Assembly: GCA_022843385.1 (NCBI GenBank)
Contig: JALHNT010000005.1
Coordinates: forward strand, 125,897 to 189,896
Source of the DNA: Anaerolineae bacterium
GTDB lineage: Bacteria; Chloroflexota; Anaerolineae; Aggregatilineales; Phototrophicaceae
Direction: 5' to 3'
DNA: 64,000 bases
The notes beneath the pieces are model-generated. The model was not told the DNA's origin, searched no databases, and was given only the letters and a program-made list of their open reading frames with translations. This document shows, in pieces, positions 52,256 through 59,859 of this stretch (its first letter is position 1; each line of letters opens with the position of its first letter). Position numbers and translations under genes: made by a program.

Positions 52256-52623
52256 CTCTGCCCCCTCTGTTTTGGCTGCCGGTCACAATCTTCATCATAG
52301 CCCATGAACCGATTTGAAATACATATGACCTTATGGGTGTCGGTGGCACAGGACAAATTCCAGCCTCATCTCCGCAGCGCTCGGCTCTCTGTCAGGTTGT
52401 GGCGCACCGCATGACAGTTTTGCCAAATTCAACTCTGCAATATCCCCCTTCACTTGAGTATCATACACAGGCCGATTGTGGGCAGGTTGGATTTGGCGAA
52501 CTACGCTCATTGCCACAGATGAGGCTGCTCCTCTTGATGTATTCAACGGTCAGGGATCGAATCAGAGGAACAAGATCAGCTACAGAAATGCCCTGGTAAT
52601 TGGCGAGGTGAAACGCAACCTGG
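52256..52623. other. Intergenic stretch without recognised content
   Basis: The gap separates two divergent genes. Short open frames on both strands lack ribosome binding sites and family motifs. No repeat or strong hairpin was noticed. Confidence 0.4.
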
Positions 52624-53157
52624 ATGAATACCCTATCGATCCCGACGCGGCTGCGCCTGTGGCTGCTGGATAACTGCACCGGACGGCTGCACCCCGACCA
52701 ACGACGTGAGCTGACCACCGAGCCGCTGGCGATGGCGCTGCTGCTGCTGGTGCCAGCCATCATCCTGCTGCGTAGGCTATTGCTGAGTCTCTTCTTTGGC
52801 AGCGGTTGGTTCATCGGGCTGGCGCTGGTCGCCCTGCTGGTCGGGTCGATGCTGTGGCGGCGCTGGCGCTTCAGCCGTCAAGCGCTCATGGTGGCGACGC
52901 TGACCGCCCGCAATGACTCGCCGCCCTTCTGGGCCATCTGGCGCCGCCCGGTCTTCACTGATGAAGAGGGCAAGACTATCCCCTTCGGACGGGTGCTGCC
53001 GGGCGGGCTGCGCCTCCAGGCCGGCCAGCGCTACCTGGTCTATTATCTGATGGATGGCAGCAGCCGCGTCCTGCTCAGTCTCGCGCCGGTGGATCATCCT
53101 GAAGCCGCCCACTGGCAGCCGACCATTGCCTTTCACGAACGGCATAAACGCCGCTGA
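52624..53157 (+). CDS. Hypothetical membrane protein with two helices
   Basis: The 177-residue protein has a basic N terminus, two adjoining hydrophobic helices (about residues 36-58 and 62-79) and a soluble C-terminal part of about 95 residues that begins after RRWRFSRQ. The C-terminal part contains a possible small beta-barrel (ALMVATLTARN, PFGRVLPGGLRLQAGQRYLVYYL) that may resemble the OB-like tail of NfeD-type proteins. It is not recognised as a known family. GAGG lies 13 bases before the ATG, and its stop is 6 bases from the convergent DinB gene. Confidence 0.55.
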   Translation: MNTLSIPTRLRLWLLDNCTGRLHPDQRRELTTEPLAMALLLLVPAIILLRRLLLSLFFGSGWFIGLALVALLVGSMLWRRWRFSRQALMVATLTARNDSPPFWAIWRRPVFTDEEGKTIPFGRVLPGGLRLQAGQRYLVYYLMDGSSRVLLSLAPVDHPEAAHWQPTIAFHERHKRR

Positions 53158-53163
53158 CCGACC

Positions 53164-53679
53164 TCACCATTCGCCGGCATAACCCGGATGAAAGTCACCG
53201 AAGGCAATCGACTGGTAAGCCCATTGCAGCTCGATCAACTGGCGCAGGTGCAGCACATCATGCGCCGCCCAGGCCACCAGCAGATCGCCGGGGCGCATCG
53301 TCCGGCCGCCTGAGCCGGTGAAAACTTGCCCCCAATTCACATCGGAGCTCAACTCGTGCAGCCAGCGCAGCGAAGCCCGGCGTTCAGTGAGAAAATTATC
53401 CAGGCTGGTCAGCAGATCGCGCTGGTTATAACCCCGCGCCGTCACCCAGCCCACCGGATCAATCGGGGCGAAGTCGCTGCTGTCATCGATCAGCATCCGC
53501 TTCAGCCGCGCCCGGAAATCCTCACGCTCCTCATCCGCCAGATGATTGACCACCTCCAGCGCCGACCACTGGGCAGCGCCTGGCTTCCACCTGGCCTGCT
53601 CTGGTGACAGCCGTGCCAGCAGATGCTGAATCGTCTGTGCGTTGGCTTCCAACTGGGTCAGACAATAGTCCACGTTCAT
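53164..53679 (-). CDS. DinB-family protein
   Basis: The 171-residue protein has the four-helix DinB/YfiT fold. Metal-binding histidines are seen in VVNHLADEE and AAHDVLHLRQL. The helix QTIQHLLARLSPEQARWKPG is a common start of the family, which includes metal-dependent thiol or mycothiol/bacillithiol S-transferases. The start at 53679 was chosen because the ORF extension to 53763 is not similar to the family. Another DinB-fold protein is encoded at 55247-55717. Confidence 0.82.
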   Translation of the reverse strand: MNVDYCLTQLEANAQTIQHLLARLSPEQARWKPGAAQWSALEVVNHLADEEREDFRARLKRMLIDDSSDFAPIDPVGWVTARGYNQRDLLTSLDNFLTERRASLRWLHELSSDVNWGQVFTGSGGRTMRPGDLLVAWAAHDVLHLRQLIELQWAYQSIAFGDFHPGYAGEW

Positions 53680-53865
53680 CCATGCCCCCCGCCCTTGTCG
53701 TCGCGACTCACGAAACGTCAATCGAAATCCCTGCGATTTGATGATACCGTAGGAATGAGGCAATCGCCGTGTCGGGCTGTATAACAGCGTTGAAGGTGCT
53801 TGTCGGCAGCACTATTCTCCTGTACTATCCACTGTATTTAGACCATCTGAATTGGGAGGCTATGC

Positions 53866-54942
53866 ATGAAAGCCGTTATTCTGGCGGCGGGGAAAGCGAC
53901 CCGTCTGCGCCCCGTCACCCTCACCATGCCCAAAGCGCTGGTGCCTGTCGCCAACAAAACCCTGATCGGCTATGCCTTCGATGTGCTGAAGGCCGCCGGC
54001 TTTCATGAGATCGGCATCGTCGTCAATGACCTGGACTCCCCGATTCCGCAAACGCTGGGCGATGGCACGGCGCTGGGAATCAAGTTGGAGTATATCCTTC
54101 AGGAAGAACAGAAAGGGCTGGCGCACGCCGTCGGGCTGTGCCGCAGTTTCGTCGGCGATGAACCGTTCTGCGTCTTCCTCGGCGACAATGTGTTTCAGGA
54201 CAAGATGACCCCGCTGTTCCAGAACTTCATCAACACCGGCGTCGAAGCCGCCATTGCGCTGGGCGAAGTCTCTGACCCGACTCGTTTCGGCATCGCAGAA
54301 CTGAACGCCGACGGCAGCATCCATCGCGTGGTCGAGAAGCCGAAAGAGCCGAAGTCTAACCTGGCGATCTCCGGCGTCTACCTGTTCCGCAAGTCGATCT
54401 TCGACGCCATCAGCCGCATCAAACCCTCGTGGCGCAATGAGCTGGAAATCACCGACGCCATCCAACGGCTGGTCGACGATGGCAACCGCGTCGATACCTA
54501 CACCCTCAAGGGCTGGTGGATTGATGCCGGTAAGCCGGAGGCCATCGTGCTGGCGAATCAACTGGTGCTGGAAGAACTGCCCTATACCCCCGCGCCGGAA
54601 AACACCGACCAGATCATCGGCAAATCTGAGGTGTCGCACCGCGTCATCCTGGGTGCCAACAGCCAGATCATCGACAGCGTGGTGCGCGGCCCGGTCATCA
54701 TCGGCGACAACACCATCATCCGCAACAGCTATATCGGCCCCTACACCGCGCTGGGCGATAACGTGGTCATCGAAGGCAGCGAAGTCGAAGCCAGCATCAT
54801 CATGAAGAACTGCGTCCTGCGGAACATCCCGGTCCGCATCGACTCCAGCCTGCTGGCCGATGGGGCGCAGGTGGTGGCCGCCAGCCGCAAACCCGCTGCC
54901 CATCGCTTTGTCCTGGCCGAGAACAGCTACGTCCAGTTGTGA
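53866..54942 (+). CDS. Sugar nucleotidyltransferase with left-handed beta helix
   Basis: The 358-residue protein has an N-terminal nucleotidyltransferase domain (MKAVILAAGKATRLRPVTLT, then MPKALVPVANKTLI, then FLGDNVF with the metal-binding Asp, then VEKPKEPKSNLAISGVY and WWIDAGKPE). A C-terminal left-handed beta helix follows (about 255-340) with hexapeptide repeats such as VVRGPVIIGDNTIIRNSYIG. This is the order of StrD/long RmlA-type glucose-1-phosphate thymidylyltransferases. It should make an activated hexose such as dTDP-glucose. No acetyltransferase signature residues of GlmU are seen. GGGAGG precedes the ATG. Confidence 0.88.
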   Translation: MKAVILAAGKATRLRPVTLTMPKALVPVANKTLIGYAFDVLKAAGFHEIGIVVNDLDSPIPQTLGDGTALGIKLEYILQEEQKGLAHAVGLCRSFVGDEPFCVFLGDNVFQDKMTPLFQNFINTGVEAAIALGEVSDPTRFGIAELNADGSIHRVVEKPKEPKSNLAISGVYLFRKSIFDAISRIKPSWRNELEITDAIQRLVDDGNRVDTYTLKGWWIDAGKPEAIVLANQLVLEELPYTPAPENTDQIIGKSEVSHRVILGANSQIIDSVVRGPVIIGDNTIIRNSYIGPYTALGDNVVIEGSEVEASIIMKNCVLRNIPVRIDSSLLADGAQVVAASRKPAAHRFVLAENSYVQL

Positions 54943-55246
54943 CGACGCATGGGCTGGGGTGGTACGGACGCCGGGGGCTGAAGCCGCCCGGCTATCATGG
55001 AATATGGTAAGCGCACTAAAGGCGCTGAAGAGTTATTCTAGAAAATCAGCCCCTTCAGTGGGCTTACCCGAAAAAGGGTTAGCAGAGGGGTTAACCCCTC
55101 TGCGGAAGACCCCGGATGAAAGCCCTGCTCCAGTAGGTACGGCCTCCACCTAAAGCCGAAACCGCCCGGATAGGGTATGCTTGTAGGCTGCGAAGGCCGG
55201 GTAAAATAAGCGGCTGAAAAATGAGTCTTTGAAGGGATTTACGGTC
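54943..55246. repeat. Intergenic palindromes
   Basis: The gap holds GCCGGGGGCTGAAGCCGCCCGGC at 54970-54992, an imperfect palindrome, and GCAGAGGGGTTAACCCCTCTGC at 55081-55102, a perfect 22-base palindrome. No gene is seen. Neither is followed by a clear T run. Confidence 0.55.
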
Positions 55247-55717
55247 ATGTCAACGCGAATCGACGCGATTAAAAGTAAACAAACCGCCGCCCGTGATGAC
55301 CTCAACCAGCAGTTGGATCGGGTCGCGGATCGCTGGGATACCCCGGTCTACAGCGACGGGGCGCAGTGGACGGCGCGGCAACTGCTGATCCATCTGATGG
55401 TCAGCGATAAGGGACAGACCAATACGGTGATGGCGATTGCGCGCGGCGAAAACCCGGTGCCAGCCGATTTTGATCTGGAGAAGTACAACCGCCGCTCGGT
55501 GGAAAAACGCGCCGATACCACCCCGGAACAGGCGCGCGCCGCCCTGGCCGAGTCGTTGGCCGAGCGTTTCGCCTGGCTCGATAGCGCCGACGAGTCCGTC
55601 CTCGATCAGGCTGGACGCCATGCTTCCGGCGCGACCCTGACCGTCGAACAGATTTTGCTGGGGATGGCAGACCATGAACGCGGTCATGCCGATGACATCG
55701 CCCGGATTGTAACGTAA
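55247..55717 (+). CDS. DinB-like protein
   Basis: This 156-residue protein resembles the DinB superfamily. The three likely metal-binding histidines lie in LLIHLMVSDKGQ and in MADHERGHADDIA near the C terminus. It starts with helix MSTRIDAIKSKQTAARDDLNQ. No disulfide or membrane features are present. The start at 55247 has GAAGGGA upstream. The flavodoxin gene starts 16 bases downstream on the same strand, so the pair may be cotranscribed. Ligand or substrate is unknown. Confidence 0.75.
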   Translation: MSTRIDAIKSKQTAARDDLNQQLDRVADRWDTPVYSDGAQWTARQLLIHLMVSDKGQTNTVMAIARGENPVPADFDLEKYNRRSVEKRADTTPEQARAALAESLAERFAWLDSADESVLDQAGRHASGATLTVEQILLGMADHERGHADDIARIVT

Positions 55718-55733
55718 AGGAAAAAAGGTCATC

Positions 55734-56255
55734 ATGAAGTTACTCGTTGCCTATGCCAGCAAACACGGCTCATCCGCCGAGATCGCCCTCTTCATCGCCC
55801 AGGTCTTCACCATTCAGGGCGTCGAGGTGACAGTGAAGGATGTCAAAGAGGTCGAGTCGGTCGAAGGCTATGATGCCTACATCCTCGGCTCGCCGATCTA
55901 TGGCGGTCTGTGGCTAACCGAGATGTCGCGCTTTCTCGATAAAGTCTGGGTGCAGCTTCATGGCAAGCCGGTCTACTTCTGGATTAGCTGCATCCGCATC
56001 CTGGAGTCCGATGGGTTGCAGCACGCGCTCGACAACTATATCCATCGCCGCGTGCTGGATGAGATCGGCGTCAGAGAGGTGGCGGTGTTCGCCGGCAAGA
56101 TTCGGCTGGACGAGATCGACTGGAACGAACGCTGGACGCTCTCGGCGCGGTATGATGGCAAGGCGCTGCCCGGCAGCCGCAACGATGACTTCCGCGATTG
56201 GGACGCCATCCGCGCCTGGGCGGAAAAGATCCGCGCCGAAGTCGTCAAAGCCTGA
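55734..56255 (+). CDS. Flavodoxin-domain protein (HemG-like)
   Basis: The 173-residue protein has the FMN-binding loop YASKHGSSAEIA at the N terminus, DAYILGSPIYGGLW around residues 47-61, and the aromatic loop region later. The pattern fits the short flavodoxin family that includes menaquinone-dependent protoporphyrinogen oxidase HemG, though the lack of nearby haem genes makes that role uncertain. It should be a cytoplasmic FMN redox protein. AAAGG lies upstream of the ATG. Confidence 0.82.
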   Translation: MKLLVAYASKHGSSAEIALFIAQVFTIQGVEVTVKDVKEVESVEGYDAYILGSPIYGGLWLTEMSRFLDKVWVQLHGKPVYFWISCIRILESDGLQHALDNYIHRRVLDEIGVREVAVFAGKIRLDEIDWNERWTLSARYDGKALPGSRNDDFRDWDAIRAWAEKIRAEVVKA

Positions 56256-56272
56256 GCCACTCTTTTCATGAT

Positions 56273-56294
56273 GGGGCGGTAAACCAGCCGCCCT
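56273..56294 (+). terminator. Possible terminator after the flavodoxin gene
   Basis: GGGCGG-taaaccag-CCGCCC forms a hairpin shortly after the flavodoxin stop. The following TGTTCGCTTCT is only partly T-rich, so it may also be one of the short palindromes of the window. Confidence 0.35.
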
Positions 56295-56354
56295 GTTCGC
56301 TTCTCCCCCTTGCCCACGCCTCAGAGCCGTTCTCTCTGAAAGGATGGCTAACCC

Positions 56355-57536
56355 ATGCATGACCTGCGAGAAATCGAACGACCTGTGACGCCTGGGATGG
56401 ATCCGAGGTGTAAAGTGTACTTCAGACCACTTGTCGCATTGTTTAGCTTAGTTCTTGCCTCACTCACCAGCGTCACCGCCGCGAACCAAAACTCAGATGC
56501 TGTCTATTTTCAGAACGGAAATACGCTCTATCGTCTGGACGTTGGAAACTCGACAATCGTAGAGGTAGTATCCGGTATATCTTTTGGCGGAGGGATATCT
56601 TTTTCACACAATGGTCATTACATAGCCTTCAGAAATGAGGAAGGATTTTGGATTAGCCAATTGGCAGATTGGTATCCAGAGTTAGTCATACCAGAAAATA
56701 GGCAAGGCGGTTATGGGTGGTATTGGACTCCTGATGATAATCGACTCATTGTCAATGTTAGTAGTTGGGTAGCTCAAGGTGAGCGTCCGCAGGATGCTGA
56801 AACAATCGCCTATAATTTGATGACCCATCAAATTGAAACGTGGAGTTGGGGGAATTGCAGTCAGATCGCAAAGAATCTGACTAGCCTCAGGTTAGCGCTG
56901 GTTTGTAGTGCAGAGTGGTGGTCAGGAAATGTTAGTCCAGCGACTATAGCTATTCAATGGGGTGGCGAGTTCGTGCCATACGTCGAAGAAAATTACATGA
57001 CGCTGGTTGATGGCCTGAGTGCCTACGACATTGCGACCAATTCAAGGGTTCATTGGATTCAAGTGGATGGGAATGATACCCTGGCTTCCCTTGTCCACAG
57101 CCAAACAAATGATGCCATAGAGCTATCTAAACAAATACAATTCTATTCCAGTGCAAATGGCATCCAAACTCTAGATTTTGCTGAACGATACCGGCTTAGT
57201 GGTTTCGTTCAAGTATCGCCTGATGGAAATCTGATTGCGTATGTTGTAGATTGTACCGATAACCAACCGAAAGAGTGCCTACAGATCTATTCGATGGATC
57301 AACACAGAGTTGTCTGGGATAACAAACGCAATCTCGATGTTGCCTTTATAGACGACTTGGAGTGGTTTAGCGACAATCTGCACCTTGCAATCCTGGCTAA
57401 AAGATCGCTGACTGATTATTCCATTTTTGTTCTCAATTACGCTGATGGCTTGGTACGTGAATACCCGGTAGGCTATACATCTGGGTCAATCGCTGTTTCA
57501 TCATCAACTACGGACACAACGCAGCCCACCAGATAA
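56355..57536 (+). CDS. Secreted propeller-like protein of unknown function, AT-rich
   Basis: The 393-residue protein has a hydrophobic segment at about residues 26-42 after a basic stretch, probably a signal peptide or anchor. The rest shows weak WD40/TolB-like blades (ISFSHNGHYIAFRN, VQVSPDGNLIAYVVD, LEWFSDNLHLAILA). Codon use is clearly more AT-rich than in the genes to the left, as is true of the next gene. That suggests a separate origin from the surrounding chromosome. AAAGG precedes the ATG. Ligand and role are not known. Confidence 0.68.
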   Translation: MHDLREIERPVTPGMDPRCKVYFRPLVALFSLVLASLTSVTAANQNSDAVYFQNGNTLYRLDVGNSTIVEVVSGISFGGGISFSHNGHYIAFRNEEGFWISQLADWYPELVIPENRQGGYGWYWTPDDNRLIVNVSSWVAQGERPQDAETIAYNLMTHQIETWSWGNCSQIAKNLTSLRLALVCSAEWWSGNVSPATIAIQWGGEFVPYVEENYMTLVDGLSAYDIATNSRVHWIQVDGNDTLASLVHSQTNDAIELSKQIQFYSSANGIQTLDFAERYRLSGFVQVSPDGNLIAYVVDCTDNQPKECLQIYSMDQHRVVWDNKRNLDVAFIDDLEWFSDNLHLAILAKRSLTDYSIFVLNYADGLVREYPVGYTSGSIAVSSSTTDTTQPTR

Positions 57537-57681
57537 CCGAGACTGAAGGCTGTTGATCGGGCAAGTCTTACCAGAAGGATAGTGAGTGCCACTGGACGCA
57601 ACCGCCGACCATCACTCAACGAACCCAATTCCCGTTCAGTCAATTCTTGACCACTACCGACAAGAATGAGAGGATAGCCAG

Positions 57682-58224
57682 ATGAATACTGAAGCGTTCT
57701 GGTCTCTAATTGAAACCGCAAAAGAGAGCAGTGCTGGTAACATCGACAAGCAAATTGAGTTGATGATTGCGGCTTTGGTTGATCTTTCAGTTGAGGAAAT
57801 ACAGCAATTTGATCGTATTTTATGGTCGATGATGGCGCGGGTATATCGTGCCGACATATGGGAGGTCGTTATATTAGCAGCATGCCTTTGCAGTGACGAC
57901 AATTTCCACGAGTTTCAAGGATGGCTCATCGCACAAGGGCGAGCCAATTTCGAAAAAGTCCTTGAAAACCCGGAAAATCTTGCGGATATCGTTGATCAAG
58001 AACATCGCTTTGACATTTTTGATGGTCGTGTAACTTCTCTTGGCTCAGAGGCTTATGAACTGAAAACCGGACAGGAAATACCTGAAAGTGGATACCGAGA
58101 AGATGTCACACTTGGACGTGAGCTATTAAAAACCGAAGAGGAGATGCGTCAAAAATTCCCTTACATAGTTGCTAAATTAGGTGAATGTGACGGCGACGAG
58201 ATTTACCGCTTACTATCACGATAG
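57682..58224 (+). CDS. DUF4240 family protein
   Basis: The 180-residue protein matches DUF4240: MNTEAFWSLIETAKESS at the start, LVDLSVEEIQQFDRILWSMM, DIWEVVILAACLCSDDNFHEFQGWLIAQG, and a C-terminal GEIPESGYREDVTLGRELLK-like part. The family is small, soluble and often found in accessory regions, sometimes near polymorphic toxin genes; no function is established. It shares the AT-rich composition of the gene upstream. GAGAGG lies 8 bases before the ATG. Confidence 0.82.
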   Translation: MNTEAFWSLIETAKESSAGNIDKQIELMIAALVDLSVEEIQQFDRILWSMMARVYRADIWEVVILAACLCSDDNFHEFQGWLIAQGRANFEKVLENPENLADIVDQEHRFDIFDGRVTSLGSEAYELKTGQEIPESGYREDVTLGRELLKTEEEMRQKFPYIVAKLGECDGDEIYRLLSR

Positions 58225-58433
58225 TAGACCGGGTTCCCCCATAACAACACAATCGTCCTGAGCCTCAATTCAGCCTGACTTACCGTAAAGCGCCAGCGAC
58301 TCTGACGCGCCGCGTTATCCCCATCCCCCGCACCCTCGCCCCAAAATCGCAAGATTCTGCAAGACATCCCAACGGGATCAGGGGTTTAGGCAGCCCCATC
58401 CACAGCCTGTCAATCCTGTGGGTTCGATTCGCG

Positions 58434-58612
58434 CTCCCTCAACCTCGATTTTTACCAACCCTTTTCTAACCCTGGGGCGACCGCCTTAACCATCCCGCTC
58501 CCGTCAGATGGTTAGCGCCGACTCGCGCTAAGTCGTACCAAAAAGTTTACCAAAAGTTCACCAGTAACGGGGCAATCCGGGGTAATCTTCTCGTAGGGGT
58601 GGTTCGTGAACC
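58434..58612 (+). repeat. Long dispersed non-coding repeat, copy 2
   Basis: Collinear with 411-589 over 179 bases. The core (about 58530-58590) with the three TACCAAAA-type direct repeats and GGCAATCCGGGGTA is nearly identical. Its right end merges with a short palindrome GGGGTGGTTCGTGAACCGCCCC at 58597-58618. Confidence 0.6.
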
Positions 58613-59323
58613 GCCCCGTCTGACCCAAAACTGGGCGCGCTGGCAGCGCTGCCACAACAACGGGACTGCCGCCACTGCCGCCGCCACAGAGCAGTCGGTA
58701 GTCATCAGTCGTCAGTCGTCAGTCGATAGTCATCAGTCGTCAGTCAATAGAGGAAAAGCTCATTACTCGTTACTCATTACTCGTTACCCATTACTCGTTA
58801 CTGACCGAAATGTTCACAAAATGCACTTGTGACTTTGACGACTTTGACGACTTTGACGACTTTTGAGTTGAAAGTGCTGGGTGCAAAGTTCAAAGTAAAA
58901 GACCTCAGTTTTCGCTCTGTGTCCTCTGTGTTCTCTGTGTTGGTCTTTTACTGATGGCTGATCGCTGAAGGCTGAAAGCTATTCTGCACAAACTGCAAAA
59001 AAGGGACTGTTGCAGGTGCAGAATTTGACGAATTTATGCAGTTTTACTCTGCTGTTTCTCTGTGTTCTCTGTGTCCTCTGTGTTGGTTTTATGTCTTTGT
59101 CTGTCCGACGACGACGACGACGACACAAAACAGAGTTACATAAAACGAGGTTCTTGCACTTGCAACACTTGCAACAGTTGCAACGAATGAGGGAAAACGG
59201 TGGCACAAGATTCACGAATTGAAATATAGAGTGATGCGAATCTGACGAATCTGACGAATCTAGTGTAAAGTCATAGAAACCTGATTGAATGCTCATCGTA
59301 TCTGTTCACCTTGCCCTGATTTT

Positions 59324-59388
59324 CGGACGTGCAACGGCACGTCCCTACGAAGTGCCTGCTGTGTAGGGACACCCAATGGGGTGTCCGC
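59324..59388. repeat. Two short palindromes of the composite element family
   Basis: GGACGTGC-AACG-GCACGTCC followed 22 bases later by GGACACCC-AATG-GGGTGTCC: the same two inner palindromes as in copies A to C, but without the outer ends. Confidence 0.7.
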
Positions 59389-59499
59389 ATAGCCTCCATC
59401 ACGGATAGGTGAATAGATACGGCTCATCCGAATACGCTGTTCACAATAGGCCATGACAATTGCCAACAGTTGTGAACAGACCTGATTCGAACTAGCAAC

Positions 59500-59700
59500 T
59501 GCACTAGGAATTCAGATTGCCGGCTTGGAGACCCAAATCCTCATCCAGAGGGAAAAGACCCACGTCCGCAGGCGGCGCAATGTGATTTCGTGTTGTAAGC
59601 GCAATCGTTTCGATCGCGGTTATGGTCAGCCGCTGCTCGCCCGTACCAATACGTCCTTGACTAGCTTTTCAACTTGCACCCTGATTTCGTCTTTTATCGG
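59500..59700 (-). pseudogene. Probable remnant of an ISKra4-type transposase
   Basis: Read on the minus strand, one frame gives SHCAACGRGSFPSG and stops. A neighbouring frame gives LFPLDEDLGLQAG at 59522-59556. Joined across a frameshift these make CAACGRG-LFPLDEDLGLQAG, which fits the zinc-knuckle and following signature of ISKra4/UPF0236 family transposases. The rest of the gene has stops in all frames. No inverted ends could be defined. The open frame on the plus strand across this region (59525-59863) is taken to be a shadow. Confidence 0.38.
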
Positions 59701-59859
59701 TGTCTGCCAGGTGCACATCTTCCTTCAAACTCCCTTTGACTTCATCCCCTCTGATTTAGCTCAGTTTGCCTCCAATTCTGAATGCACCCAGGGTGAGGTG
59801 CAGCTCCAAAGCGATCTTGGTCAGTCAGCATTACTGTCGCGTGACCCGCCCGGAGAGAA

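Larger units (their letters stand above)
58225..59859. other. Repeat-rich gene-poor region
   Basis: This 1.6-kb stretch holds copy 2 of the 179-base repeat, CAGTCGT and CATTACTCGTTACT tandem runs (58690-58802), TTTGACGAC nonamers (58830-58862), CTCTGTGT runs (58915-58945 and 59050-59085), a CGACGA run (59106-59124), AACTTGC runs (59153-59185), TCTGACGAA nonamers (59240-59262), a composite palindrome (59324-59388) and the remains of a transposase. No intact gene is seen. A T-arm-like GGTTCGATTC at 58420-58430 borders the repeat on the left. Confidence 0.6.

Noticed and set aside
58405..58440. A tRNA 3' half with a T-arm-like GGTTCGATTC and TCCCTCA end
   Set aside because: The T stem has a mismatch and no matching 5' acceptor strand, D arm or anticodon arm exists upstream. 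At most it is an attachment-site remnant, so no tRNA is called.
58684..59265. CRISPR array
   Set aside because: The repeats are short tandem units without unique spacers of constant length, and no cas gene is present.
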